Shown: piece after piece, positions 1 to 10,017 of the stretch
How positions within the stretch are numbered: position 1 is the first letter of the stretch
Layout: each line of letters opens with the position of its first letter
Assembly: GCA_018238625.1 (NCBI GenBank)
Contig: JABCSY010000001.1
Coordinates: 1-64,000 of the forward strand
DNA from: Promethearchaeota archaeon
GTDB lineage: Archaea > Asgardarchaeota > Lokiarchaeia > Sigyniarchaeales > SOKP01
DNA length: 64,000 nucleotides
Direction: 5' to 3'
Translations under genes and position numbers: made by a program
Notes under the pieces: generated by a model
Databases searched by the model: none
What the model saw: the letters and a program-made list of their open reading frames with translations, nothing else
Told to the model about the DNA's origin: nothing

Positions 1-2
1 AT

Positions 3-137
3 AAACCAGAACTATTAGGAGGAATTAATATCATTACCGGAAAAAATTCAAACAACGAGATATTCACAGCAATACCCTATTTTGCGTGGAGTAATAGGGA
101 GGCAGATAAAATGCAAATTTGGAACAAATCAATTTAA
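3..137 (+). CDS. C-terminal fragment of probable beta-L-arabinofuranosidase (GH127/DUF1680-like), truncated by window start
   Basis: Frame +3 open from the window edge: KPELLGGINIITGKNSNNEIFTAIPYFAWSNREADKMQIWNKSI*; AIPYFAWSNR...M.IW ending resembles GH127 C-termini. Confidence 0.55.
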   Translation, partial: KPELLGGINIITGKNSNNEIFTAIPYFAWSNREADKMQIWNKSI

Positions 138-1012
138 TTTGTATCATTCTTAAAAAATTCTATTAACGATGAAAAATCTCGATCCTTTTCTTTCTGAGTT
201 AAATATTTGAGATTCTCGTTTAATTCTTCAACGCTTTTTACCCCTGTAAGAACAACTGAAACTCCTGGAAGGGAATTTACGTAATTAATACATTGCATCG
301 GTGTTAAATCTCGAGGAATCTTTTTTTTAAGCTTGATTCCTCCAGTTTGATACTTTGCGATATATACCGTTTGGTTACGCATTAAAAGCTTTCCACCAGC
401 AAAAGGTTTTATTGCTATCAAACCAATTCTTTTTTTCAAACATGTTGTTAATAGTTCTTCCCTACCAGATAAATTATGATTTACAAAATTAATTGGAAAC
501 ATGATCGTATCAATCTTTCCACTATTCACAGCTTGTATGGCAATTGAAACGTTATGAGTACTAATTCCAATAAATTTAGCTTTTCCTTCTTTTTGAAATG
601 ATAATGCTAACTCGTATAAACCTCCCGCATTAAATAATTTAGGTAAATCTTTCAGCGTAACAAATTGTATATTAAGAATGTCTACATAATCAATTTCTAA
701 TATAGATAACATTTTTAAGAACGATTTCTTGCATTCTTCAATATTTCTTGTTTTCTGAAATCTACCTTCATTATCTTTCGTCCCTAAATGCCCCGTAATT
801 ATGAGTTGATCTCTATGACCCTTAATTCCTGCTGCTAATTTCTCGAGATAATTTTGTACTGTGAAAAGAATATCAACATAATTAATTTTATGTTTAATAG
901 CATGATTAATTACATCAATCGTAGTTTCTTTTGATTCCCTAAATAAATATTCTGTGCCTAATCCAATTTCACTAACTTTCAGACCTGTGTTGCCTAATTC
1001 TTTAAAAATCAT
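134..1012 (-). CDS. Aldo/keto reductase family protein
   Basis: N-term LGNTGLKVSEIGLGTEYL, KFIGISTHN, PGVSVVLTGVKSVEEL. Confidence 0.85.
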   Translation of the reverse strand: MIFKELGNTGLKVSEIGLGTEYLFRESKETTIDVINHAIKHKINYVDILFTVQNYLEKLAAGIKGHRDQLIITGHLGTKDNEGRFQKTRNIEECKKSFLKMLSILEIDYVDILNIQFVTLKDLPKLFNAGGLYELALSFQKEGKAKFIGISTHNVSIAIQAVNSGKIDTIMFPINFVNHNLSGREELLTTCLKKRIGLIAIKPFAGGKLLMRNQTVYIAKYQTGGIKLKKKIPRDLTPMQCINYVNSLPGVSVVLTGVKSVEELNENLKYLTQKEKDRDFSSLIEFFKNDTN

Positions 1013-1133
1013 AAATTCCCAACTGAAATGTTTATATATTGATTTTAATAAAGATATAAATTAAATATTAACTCTCTAGATTATTTCTTATTTATCTTTA
1101 TTTGGCTATTTTTCCTTAAATAAATGAGTAAGC

Positions 1134-1664
1134 TCAATCATTTGGTTTATACCTTTCAAAAAGAGTAGTTGTTATATCGTCAAACGATTTTTCAACATTT
1201 GCCCCCGTTTTGGAGGATAGTTCTATAAATGACGATAAATTATACTTTTTGGCCGCTAATATCCCTTCTTCTCTTGGAACAGATCTAAATTCCTCTAAAT
1301 CAAGCTTCGAACCAATTAACATAATGGGAATATCTCCTGCGTGTTCTCGAATGATCTGAGTCCAGTCTGGCAAGTGATCTAACGAAAGGCGATTAGTTAT
1401 GTCGTATAGAAAGAATGCAGCATTTGCGCCCTTACAGTATTGATGGAGTAGAAACCTAAACCTTTCCTCGCCACCAAAATCCCATATTTGTAGTTTGACC
1501 TTTTTTCCGTTGTGGTTGGTGGTCTTAGAATAGAAATCGACTCCAATTGTTAGTTTTAAGTCAGAAAGAAAGAAGCCAGAGATATATCTGATAGTGAGTG
1601 AGGTTTTACCAACAGCCGCGTCACCCAACATCATTATCTTCCAAGTATAATCATAATCCGTCAA
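1134..1664 (-). CDS. Rab/Ras-like small GTPase
   Basis: P-loop GDAAVGKTS, G3 WDFGGEERFRF, G4-like GSKLD, ELSSKTG. Confidence 0.9.
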   Translation of the reverse strand: MTDYDYTWKIMMLGDAAVGKTSLTIRYISGFFLSDLKLTIGVDFYSKTTNHNGKKVKLQIWDFGGEERFRFLLHQYCKGANAAFFLYDITNRLSLDHLPDWTQIIREHAGDIPIMLIGSKLDLEEFRSVPREEGILAAKKYNLSSFIELSSKTGANVEKSFDDITTTLFERYKPND

Positions 1665-1847
1665 TTTCCTTAACCCGTATAAGCGACTTGTAATTGCTTT
1701 TAATTTTATGATTTATTAATCCTTAAATTTAATTTATAATGTTTTCGATTGAACTAATTATATTTATCTTTGCAAGATTTTTTAAATGTATGTTTTTTAT
1801 TTATTTTTCAATACTTTTAAACCTTTTATCGCAATTATACTTAAAAC

Positions 1848-2498
1848 TCATAATATTAGAATTAGTATATTAAATATAGAATGAGCGATAGAGCTCGGGA
1901 GTAAAGAATTCTTAAAAGATATGAAAGTTAGAGCCAATAAAGATCCAAGCGTGAAGAAATAACCGAAAAAAGTAATAATTGTTGATACTGGGACGAGGAA
2001 AGGAGGAACGTGATAAATTGTGAAAATAAATGTGGATAATATTACTGAATATATTAGCTTCATTTTCTTCTGGCTTTTTTTTATAATAAAGCCTCTGAAA
2101 AAGCCTTCTTCACACGGACCAACAATAATTATTTGAATCGTTATAATAATTATCAATTGGGTAATTGTGGGATTAAAAGGCTCTGTTGTGATCGCATTTT
2201 CTACCCCCTGCTCAACAAATTGCGTTCCAAATAAAGTTTGCACTATAAAAGTAAAAAAATATAACATAAAGCTACTAAAGAAAAACAATAAGGTTCCAAT
2301 TAGTAATCCTAGGAAAATTTTTAGGGTTAAATTTTTTAAGCTATTTGTTTTTTGTAGAAAGCCCATTTCTTTAAATTCTTCGATAATCGGTCTTTTTTCT
2401 ATTTTTGAAGCAATAAAAGCAGGTATAAGGATTAAGAAAATCTCGAAAAATGTAATAATGATTAGTAACGATGGATCTTTTCCTAAATTAATAGCCAT
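1848..2498 (-). CDS. CPBP-family intramembrane metalloprotease (CAAX protease-like)
   Basis: EEGFFRG motif, FTIYHVP and HSIFN motifs, multiple TM segments. Confidence 0.85.
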   Translation of the reverse strand: MAINLGKDPSLLIIITFFEIFLILIPAFIASKIEKRPIIEEFKEMGFLQKTNSLKNLTLKIFLGLLIGTLLFFFSSFMLYFFTFIVQTLFGTQFVEQGVENAITTEPFNPTITQLIIIITIQIIIVGPCEEGFFRGFIIKKSQKKMKLIYSVILSTFIFTIYHVPPFLVPVSTIITFFGYFFTLGSLLALTFISFKNSLLPSSIAHSIFNILILIL

Positions 2499-2594
2499 TT
2501 TTAGTAAAGAGTTCTAATGATTCGAATTGGAAAAAAATTATAAAATTTAATCTCTCATCGTTATTAATATTAACTCTCTTCATTATAAAATTAG

Positions 2595-3875
2595 ATGACT
2601 ATTAGAGATAATTTTTCAAAGTCAAATATTATCAAATCCAATCAAGACATCAAAAATAATATTCTTTCTAATGAATCCGGTTTAACAAAAGAACAATTGT
2701 TGCTAATAGAATTAAAATCAATCGCTCAAGAATACTTAGGAATTGAAAATTTAAAAAATAAATTTGCTAAAAGTTTACTCGATAATCGTGAGAATTTAGA
2801 TTTTTCAGAATTTATAAAATACCCCAATTATAATATTAAAGAAAATATAGTTAAAAAGCAAGTATCACCTTCCAATATAAGAGGTTTGAATGTTGTTAGC
2901 GTTGATGGAAGTTCTGTTGTAAAAAAATTCATGAATGTAGATTTTTCTTTTTTGAAAGCTATAGCTGTGAAATACTATTTCTACAAAAATCATTCGTCTA
3001 AAATAGATTATTTTCCAGACATAACAGGGTTCAATAATTATATGGTACAAGCAAATTATATTAATCGTGAAGAGAACGCTGTGGAGACTAAGGTTTCTAT
3101 GGATATGACCTTTATGGAAATTAAACTCTTAAATGAGTTAATTGAAAAAAATAATTCAATAGATTTAATTATTATAGATGGCTCAGTCGTTATTATGCCT
3201 ATAAATTTAATCTTTTCCAAAGATCTTGAGATTTCAATAAAATACGATAAATTATTGAAAGAATATCAAACATTATATTCTAATTGTATTGAAAAGGGAA
3301 TAATTTTAATAGGGTCAATAAAAGATACGCGGACTTCAGCACTAACCCATCTAATAAGAAACTCAATTCAGATGTTGAAGCCAAGCACTACGAATTTAAC
3401 AGATTTTATAAAAATTAATTATCGCCAAATAGTAGATTATTTTTCCGATTTAGATTTATTCAATAGAGTTTTAATAAAATCAGAAAGAAGCTGTATCTTT
3501 AATTGTAAAAAGGAACTTGACAAAATTAGGGATACAGGTATAAAAAAAGAAATTCCTTATTATTTTCCCTTTAGTTTTTATGCGTTCTACCTTAAAACTA
3601 CGCTTCATGATACTCCGTGTAGAATTGAGTTTTTTATGGACGAGAAACACTCATTGAAAGATGCTTCAGAGAAAGCTGATTTGATATCGTCTATCCTCTT
3701 GCCTATCTCTAGCTTAAATGAATATTATGGCTTACCTATTCCTCAAATTGAAGCTCATAGAAGAGCTGTTTTTAAGCCCGCTGAGGTTAATTTATTATTT
3801 AATAATTTATCAAGAACTTTAAATAGCTATGGCGTCTCATTATTAGAAAAGCGTAGAGCTAGAAGACCGTTTTAA
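2595..3875 (+). CDS. nurA: NurA-domain nuclease-like protein
   Basis: VVSVDGSSVVKKF and LIIIDGSVV acidic motifs, C-terminal PIPQIEAHRRAVFKP typical of NurA. Confidence 0.7.
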   Translation: MTIRDNFSKSNIIKSNQDIKNNILSNESGLTKEQLLLIELKSIAQEYLGIENLKNKFAKSLLDNRENLDFSEFIKYPNYNIKENIVKKQVSPSNIRGLNVVSVDGSSVVKKFMNVDFSFLKAIAVKYYFYKNHSSKIDYFPDITGFNNYMVQANYINREENAVETKVSMDMTFMEIKLLNELIEKNNSIDLIIIDGSVVIMPINLIFSKDLEISIKYDKLLKEYQTLYSNCIEKGIILIGSIKDTRTSALTHLIRNSIQMLKPSTTNLTDFIKINYRQIVDYFSDLDLFNRVLIKSERSCIFNCKKELDKIRDTGIKKEIPYYFPFSFYAFYLKTTLHDTPCRIEFFMDEKHSLKDASEKADLISSILLPISSLNEYYGLPIPQIEAHRRAVFKPAEVNLLFNNLSRTLNSYGVSLLEKRRARRPF

Positions 3876-4570
3876 TCATTGCTTTTTTCCAAGCGATTCA
3901 AAATAATATCCTCGAAAAAAATATGCTCTTTTTTTAAAATAGTGTTCTTAAAACCTTGAATATTTAATTTATCGTTCAATTTTTTTAAATTCGTTGTGCT
4001 TGAACTGATGTAATAAATGTAAAACTTTTGGTTTGGATCTATAAAGGGTTTAACATCTCGAATAAATTCAAGGAATACCTCAAAGCCCTCTTTTCCACCA
4101 TTCCAACAATAGTCGGTGTTTTTCTTATCCCAACCTTCATTTTTAAACTTAAAAGAAGGCAAGTAGGGTGGATTAAAAATTAAAATGTTAAACGAGTTCT
4201 TAAGGATAGAGGGAAACGTTTTAAACAGATCTGATTGGATAAATTCTATTTTATTTTCTAAATTATTAGCTTTTTCGTTTGAAGTTGCGCATTTTATCGC
4301 ATTTTCAAGTATATCTGAAGCGAAAATTTGAGGTGAAAATTTTGGAACAATCGTTTTTATTAACTGTAAAAATATTGCGATTATTCCAGTTCCAGTGCCC
4401 ATATCCAAGACATTTCTAATTTTAGCTAATTCAAACCCATCAAAATAATTTTCATCGATTTTTTCTCTAAAATAGTCTATCATTAAGTAGCTATCTTCAG
4501 AAGGAGAATATACATCATCAAAAATGTTATTGATCTTGGGTTCAGGAAAAGAGTATATTATTCTCACCAT
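3872..4570 (-). CDS. HemK2/PrmC-like class I methyltransferase
   Basis: VLDMGTGTGIIAIFL and catalytic NPPYLP motif. Confidence 0.85.
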   Translation of the reverse strand: MVRIIYSFPEPKINNIFDDVYSPSEDSYLMIDYFREKIDENYFDGFELAKIRNVLDMGTGTGIIAIFLQLIKTIVPKFSPQIFASDILENAIKCATSNEKANNLENKIEFIQSDLFKTFPSILKNSFNILIFNPPYLPSFKFKNEGWDKKNTDYCWNGGKEGFEVFLEFIRDVKPFIDPNQKFYIYYISSSTTNLKKLNDKLNIQGFKNTILKKEHIFFEDIILNRLEKSND

Positions 4571-5443
4571 CTAAATTGAAAGGGTTTCATTCATTAAATT
4601 AAAGATTAACTCGCTTATTTTCACGAGTTCGTCGACTTTAAATTTAGTTACTTTCTCGTTATTTAAATTTTTATTTTTTAAATACTGAAGAATTTTTGGT
4701 TTTGGAATATTTATTACATTCTCATTCTTAAGAAACAGACTAATTGCATTTACAATGTTTTTATTCTTGTAAGGCATTATGCCAGCGACGAATCTCAGAA
4801 AGAACGACCTATTTATGTCAGATAATAAAAAGGGGTTAATGTCTTTTCTAGGTTTAACAATTATTAAAGATAAATCAATCCTTGGGGCTGGAAAAAATTT
4901 AAATCGAGATATATTGTATTTTTTTACAGGTATCATGAAAGCGTTGAAACTAACCGTTATTCGTGAGAAAGTCTTGTATTTATTTTGTATAAATATTCTT
5001 TCTGCTATGCTATTTTCAATTACTAAAACACCTCGAGGAGGTTTTTCGTTATAAAAAACTTTTTCAAAGATTGGTCCGGTAATGGAATAAGGGATGTTTG
5101 AGACTATTACATCGATTTGCGGAGGAATTTTTGCCTTTAATATATCTTCATTATAGATTTCAATATTTGCAGTTTGAGAAATTTTTTTTTTAAGATATTG
5201 AAACAATTTAAAATCAATTTCATAAGCGTAGACTTTTTTAGAAAACGCCAATAGTTCTTTTGTCAGTATGCCTAAACCAGGGCCAATCTCTAGTATTACT
5301 TCGTCTTCTGAGATTTGCGATTCTAATATTATTTTTTTTACAATATTATTGTCAAAGAGAAAGTTTTGGCCTAGTCTTTTATTAGGTATTATTCCTAATT
5401 CATTTAAAATAAGTTGAGTTTCTCTTTTATTCATGTTATTCAT
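4571..5443 (-). CDS. ksgA: 16S rRNA (adenine) dimethyltransferase KsgA/Dim1
   Basis: RLGQNFLFD, EIGPGLGILTKEL, SNIPYSITGPI motifs; ATGA overlap with upstream DUF655 gene. Confidence 0.92.
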   Translation of the reverse strand: MNNMNKRETQLILNELGIIPNKRLGQNFLFDNNIVKKIILESQISEDEVILEIGPGLGILTKELLAFSKKVYAYEIDFKLFQYLKKKISQTANIEIYNEDILKAKIPPQIDVIVSNIPYSITGPIFEKVFYNEKPPRGVLVIENSIAERIFIQNKYKTFSRITVSFNAFMIPVKKYNISRFKFFPAPRIDLSLIIVKPRKDINPFLLSDINRSFFLRFVAGIMPYKNKNIVNAISLFLKNENVINIPKPKILQYLKNKNLNNEKVTKFKVDELVKISELIFNLMNETLSI

Positions 5444-6099
5444 TCATATCTGCGTGTCTTCGAGAATAAGTAATATTTTATCCCATCACGTTGCAATTCT
5501 TTGATTATTCTTTGAGCGAGCTGCTTTGCGGGGTGAGATAAACTTGTTCGGTCAGTTATATCTTGAAATGTTGTGAATTTTTGCCTATTTCTTGCCTCTA
5601 TTAATTCCCACATATGTTTTTGGCCAACACCAGGTAATAACTTAAGCGAGTGCATTCTTGGAGTTATTGATGTAGAGTTATTAAAGAAATTAAGGAATTC
5701 TTCTTCGTAATTTAGTATTTCATTTTCAAGAATAGGTTGAATCAGAGCTTTTGAAGTGTTTGTTAAATCTTTATAATCAATTTTTTTTAAAACTTCTTTA
5801 AGTTTGTTTTGTGTTAAGAACACTTCGTATGTATTTTTTTCTTGAATTTTAATCTCAGATTCTCTATTACATTTAACTTCATAAAGGACAAAGTCTGGAA
5901 AAGTAAGAACTTGAGCAATTGGTGTTTTGGACCAACTAGGTTTATCTTCTTCTGGATGACCGTGCAATAATATATCTAGTATTACTAGTTCTCGATATTT
6001 TTTGATAAATTGTTTCTTTTTCCTTGGCTCTCTTCTTTGATACTTGGGTCTGTGAGGAGGCCTTCTGTATCGATCTCGATTCCTTTCCATACCGACCAA
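5440..6099 (-). CDS. DUF655 family archaeal RNA/DNA-binding protein
   Basis: VLDILLHGHPEED...; KLLPGVGQKHMWELIEARNRQKFTTFQDI HhH-like; position between Rpb4/L21e and KsgA as is typical in archaea. Confidence 0.8.
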   Translation of the reverse strand: MVGMERNRDRYRRPPHRPKYQRREPRKKKQFIKKYRELVILDILLHGHPEEDKPSWSKTPIAQVLTFPDFVLYEVKCNRESEIKIQEKNTYEVFLTQNKLKEVLKKIDYKDLTNTSKALIQPILENEILNYEEEFLNFFNNSTSITPRMHSLKLLPGVGQKHMWELIEARNRQKFTTFQDITDRTSLSHPAKQLAQRIIKELQRDGIKYYLFSKTRRYE

Positions 6100-6257
6100 T
6101 TTTCTTATTGTTGTTTACTTTCCCGATATGCATAATTATTTAAATTTTGAATATTCCTTTTTTAATAAGGATTGCTCAATAAAAATTAAAACAATTAAAA
6201 TTTATAAATTCTTCGTTGTTTAACTCACTTTTTAAAAGCTATATAGTAAGAATCCGT

Positions 6258-6632
6258 TTAAGAAGTTTTTAGTTCTTCCATTTGAGCGAGAAGCTCTTGT
6301 AACTGCAACTCATTAAATGTTTTTCCAATGAAACTTTTCTCTAAGATCATCCTAAGCTCTTGGATCGTATGAGGATCAATGTTTACGATGTTTATTGCGT
6401 AAATTTCTTCGATTTCATATTTATCTATTAAAAATTTTTGAATTTTAATCGCATCTTTCTCGCTCATTTTAGCAAATTTATTTACATAATTATAAGTAAT
6501 TTCTTGAAAATGAGTAAGGCCCTCTTCAGCGTCAATTTTTTCTTTTCTTTGCTTAACTATTTCCATTATTTTTTTTACTTCGGGTATAGAAATAGTTTTT
6601 TCACTTATTTTACGTCCAGACATACAAATCAC
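6258..6632 (-). CDS. rpo4: DNA-directed RNA polymerase subunit F/Rpo4 (Rpb4 family)
   Basis: Size, GRKISEKTISIPEVKKIM and YEIEEIYAINIVNIDPHTIQELRMIL; L21e-Rpo4-DUF655 gene order. Confidence 0.85.
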   Translation of the reverse strand: MICMSGRKISEKTISIPEVKKIMEIVKQRKEKIDAEEGLTHFQEITYNYVNKFAKMSEKDAIKIQKFLIDKYEIEEIYAINIVNIDPHTIQELRMILEKSFIGKTFNELQLQELLAQMEELKTS

Positions 6633-6656
6633 TGATTTTTTAGCTAATATAATAAA

Positions 6657-6962
6657 TTATTTTGCCATTCCCTTATTAGTTCGTAAATGTTCCTTTCCAA
6701 TTAATAGCATTTTCTTAGAATTTCCTAATTTAACCTCAACTTCGTAGCAACGCCCTCTTATACCGACGACCGTGCCAGTTAACCCATGATATCTTCTATG
6801 GGGGAATCCTCTCTTATGTTGCGATGGGTCGGTAATAACATCCACTTTATCGTTTATTTCATAATCGATTAAGTATTTTTCTATAGAACCCAACCCTCTA
6901 TCTCTTACATTTTTCCTATGTCTTTGACGCGATTTGTTCCTATAACCTTTATGTAAAGTCAA
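6657..6962 (-). CDS. rpl21e: 50S ribosomal protein L21e
   Basis: GYRNKSRQRHRKNVRDRGLGSIEKYL, HKRGFPHRRYHGLTGTVVG. Confidence 0.95.
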   Translation of the reverse strand: MTLHKGYRNKSRQRHRKNVRDRGLGSIEKYLIDYEINDKVDVITDPSQHKRGFPHRRYHGLTGTVVGIRGRCYEVEVKLGNSKKMLLIGKEHLRTNKGMAK

Positions 6963-7073
6963 ATTGCTTCCCTTCGCTATATTGAATTATTTTTTATTAA
7001 AAAATCAAGTATTTTATTCAAAATATGCAACATAATTTATTTATTTTTTGATTTAACAACTTTAACAAGTTAA

Positions 7074-8429
7074 CTAACATATTTTTAGCACATCTAGTTT
7101 CTTGCAGACAACGGAGAAACCAAATATTTCTGTAATTGAAGGCGTTGTTCTTCCATTGTCGCCGTTTATGAGTTCTTTAATGTAAGTTCCTCCTTGAGTT
7201 TCGATAAGAAATTCAAATACACCCTGTTTAACGAATTTTCCTTCCAATAGATAGATTTTTTTATTTCTAATTTTATCAGCACGACGATGAGACACTCTGA
7301 CAGGTGTCCTTTGATGAATCTTTTTATTTTCAAGTGCATCTTTTAATTTTTTTAATAAATTTCCAAAATTATCTTTTGTTACTTTCTCATTAGAATAAGT
7401 CAAGGCTTTATAGACCTTTCTGGTGTTTTCAGCGTCTAACTTTAGAGCTTTAACTTGTTCTTTATTACTATACTTTAACTCGTTAATTCTAACTTTTTTT
7501 TTGTTTCTTTTGTTAACTTTTTTTTGTATTCTCTCTAGCTCTAAAAATCTTGTTTTGGGTTTTATTAGTTCTAAAATGAAGGGTCTACCTTCCCCTAACA
7601 TCCTTACATCAATATCTTCTCTCCCAGCTCCGTGGAACTTTGAGCCTTCTGCTCTTGCTTTATTAACGAACTCTGGGCTAATAATTTCTTCTACACTAGT
7701 TGGATATTGCTTTCCAGTAAAATTGCACTCTTCACATCCTTTTCCTCTACATGTCCTACAGTCCCAATGAGTTTGTGGAATCCCTCTAAGAAACTTATTA
7801 TATCGTCCATAGATAAAAATTGATCTTATAAGCAAATTTATCTCAAACGAGTCAAGTTTCAACGAGTAAACAACCGTCATATCGGGTTTAGCAAATTCTA
7901 CGGGTTTTCCTAAAATTAATGATAAACATTTTCCAACTTCTCGGTTAAAATGACTTTTAAACGACTCAGAATCCAGTAAAGTGAATTGAGCTTTAAAGTT
8001 ATCTTCTCTGTTGACAATTTGAGAGTTCACAGTAGTTCCTACAAGAAGGTTTTTGAACTCAATATTTTGAAGTTGTTCTTCTGCTTTTTCGGCATATTTA
8101 TGGATATCGGAAAAAATGTCTTCACACAAATAACACTTTTCAAGCTTACTAACCTTGTTGTATTCAAAACCTTCTTTCTTCAATACACTTTGAGCGGGCG
8201 CGTATAATGCTTTTTCTGCTAGTGTTCTTAACTTAACGATAGCACTTTCGTGGTCTCCGTCTCGGGCTAAATATGTTCTGTGATTTTCCAGAGTAATTGC
8301 CAACAAGAGAGATATACCTCTATCGTAATTGGTTGTATCAGTCCCTAACAAGGAGAACATTCTACCTAAACAATGTGGGCAAATGTAATATTCTTGGTAA
8401 ATCTCTAAAACTTTGTCAAAAATATCCAT
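7074..8429 (-). CDS. pus10: tRNA pseudouridine synthase Pus10
   Basis: N-terminal CPHC/CYLC zinc module; THWDCRTCRGKGCEEC; GAGREDIDVRMLGEGRPF; KIYLLEGKFVKQGVFEFLIETQGGTYIKELI. Confidence 0.93.
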   Translation of the reverse strand: MDIFDKVLEIYQEYYICPHCLGRMFSLLGTDTTNYDRGISLLLAITLENHRTYLARDGDHESAIVKLRTLAEKALYAPAQSVLKKEGFEYNKVSKLEKCYLCEDIFSDIHKYAEKAEEQLQNIEFKNLLVGTTVNSQIVNREDNFKAQFTLLDSESFKSHFNREVGKCLSLILGKPVEFAKPDMTVVYSLKLDSFEINLLIRSIFIYGRYNKFLRGIPQTHWDCRTCRGKGCEECNFTGKQYPTSVEEIISPEFVNKARAEGSKFHGAGREDIDVRMLGEGRPFILELIKPKTRFLELERIQKKVNKRNKKKVRINELKYSNKEQVKALKLDAENTRKVYKALTYSNEKVTKDNFGNLLKKLKDALENKKIHQRTPVRVSHRRADKIRNKKIYLLEGKFVKQGVFEFLIETQGGTYIKELINGDNGRTTPSITEIFGFSVVCKKLDVLKIC

Positions 8430-8507
8430 ACTCTATTAAAATAATTAGGTATTGCTTTTGTTTTTAATGATCTAAAAGTTTAAAAAAAAAAAATTAAAAA
8501 TGGATTT

Positions 8508-9854
8508 TTATTTTTCCCATTCGAAATCTAGTTCAACAAATTTTCTTGTGTAGAAATAAGAAACTAGTAAGATGAGAGAACATATTGGACCCCAAATGAC
8601 CAAGCCTATTGAAAAAGTTGAGGTTCCTACCGTAACATCAGGCAATCCTAACATCAGGCCAAGCAAGAAAACACCAATTGCTTGGAATATGTTAAGTACT
8701 ATACTCGGAAAACCTACATAAACACCTGCTTTTAATTCTCCAGTAGATTTTTCGTCATCTTCGGCAATGTCTGCATACATAATATATGGAAATAGGTACC
8801 ACCCGCCTAAAATTAATCCAATTCCGGTTATAAAGAATATTCCAAGTATTAAATTGGGAATTGCTCCAACTAAACCTAGTAATGTTATTGGTAGAAAAAC
8901 TACTGCAATTAAAAAGATATATAAAAGTGTTTTCTTTTTCCCTATTCTCTCTATCTGTTTTCTCCATAAGTATAAAAATACAAAGATACTTAGAAGAAAT
9001 ATAACTGCGACAATGATATATTCTGTGGTCCCTAATGCTAATACGTCTTCAGTATAAGTCAACATCACTGTACTTATTATTGACCATCCAAAGCCTGAAA
9101 TTCCTTGCATGAGAACAATTTTCATAAAATTATTATTTTTAACTGTAGTTTTTAAACTTTCCCATAGACTAGATTCTATTGTATGATTTGGTTCTGTTGG
9201 CATTACAAATACAATTAGAATAAAAAGTATTGAAGAAATAATGCCAAATACGACTACGATCAATAGAAATTCAGGAGGAATAACATTAGGATTAGCTGCT
9301 ACCTTTTCAAAGACACCTGTTAAAACAAGTAAGGTGGTGAGTGCCATTAACCCATTCCCTATAAAATTGAAGGTGTTTTGGGTTTGAGATACTTTTGGGC
9401 GCTCAGAAGTAGGAAATAATTCTGCCATCCAAGCTTGATAAGGCGTTGTTACAGCATAGCTAAATCTAAAAATTACGTCCCAAATTAATAACCATATAAA
9501 TAAGATATTTTTATCGGCCATATCTGGCAAAACTAATGCTGGTAACAACAGAAATATAAACGAGATCCCCAATAATGGTCCAAATATTACCAAGTATGGC
9601 TTTCGTCTTCCTAGTTTAGTATATTTAGCGTCACTAAACCATCCTAATAAGAATTGTCCCGCAGCTATACTTAAATAACCCATTGCTAAAGCAAACCCTA
9701 TTGAAATCGAGTCCAAACCATATCCTAGGTAATAGAGCGTAAATAGAGCAAATCCTTCGATTCCTAATACCAATGACGTGCCCAACCTTGGAAATCCGAA
9801 TATAATTCTCTTTCCCTTTGTAGTTTCAGTTCTTTCTAATTCTGTATCGCTCAT
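8508..9854 (-). CDS. MFS transporter, GPH (sugar:cation symporter)-like
   Basis: ~12 hydrophobic segments, GWFSDAKYTKLGRRKPYLVIFGP motif. Confidence 0.85.
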   Translation of the reverse strand: MSDTELERTETTKGKRIIFGFPRLGTSLVLGIEGFALFTLYYLGYGLDSISIGFALAMGYLSIAAGQFLLGWFSDAKYTKLGRRKPYLVIFGPLLGISFIFLLLPALVLPDMADKNILFIWLLIWDVIFRFSYAVTTPYQAWMAELFPTSERPKVSQTQNTFNFIGNGLMALTTLLVLTGVFEKVAANPNVIPPEFLLIVVVFGIISSILFILIVFVMPTEPNHTIESSLWESLKTTVKNNNFMKIVLMQGISGFGWSIISTVMLTYTEDVLALGTTEYIIVAVIFLLSIFVFLYLWRKQIERIGKKKTLLYIFLIAVVFLPITLLGLVGAIPNLILGIFFITGIGLILGGWYLFPYIMYADIAEDDEKSTGELKAGVYVGFPSIVLNIFQAIGVFLLGLMLGLPDVTVGTSTFSIGLVIWGPICSLILLVSYFYTRKFVELDFEWEK

Positions 9855-10017
9855 AACGATTCACATGTTATTTCTTAATTTGTTTTTATTATTAAATTAA
9901 TAATATTTATAGATTAGAGAATAACGTATTTAATATTTATTATCAATTTTACTGAAGAAAAATCATTAATAAGAAAAAGTTGGATTCTATTGATACAAGA
10001 TTAGATAATTAAATTAA

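Noticed and set aside
2167-2517. 116-aa plus-strand ORF opposite the CPBP protease
   Set aside because: Antisense to a well-supported membrane protease
5942-6133. 63-aa ORF overlapping the start of the DUF655 gene in another frame
   Set aside because: Alternative frame of a basic N-terminal region; no support
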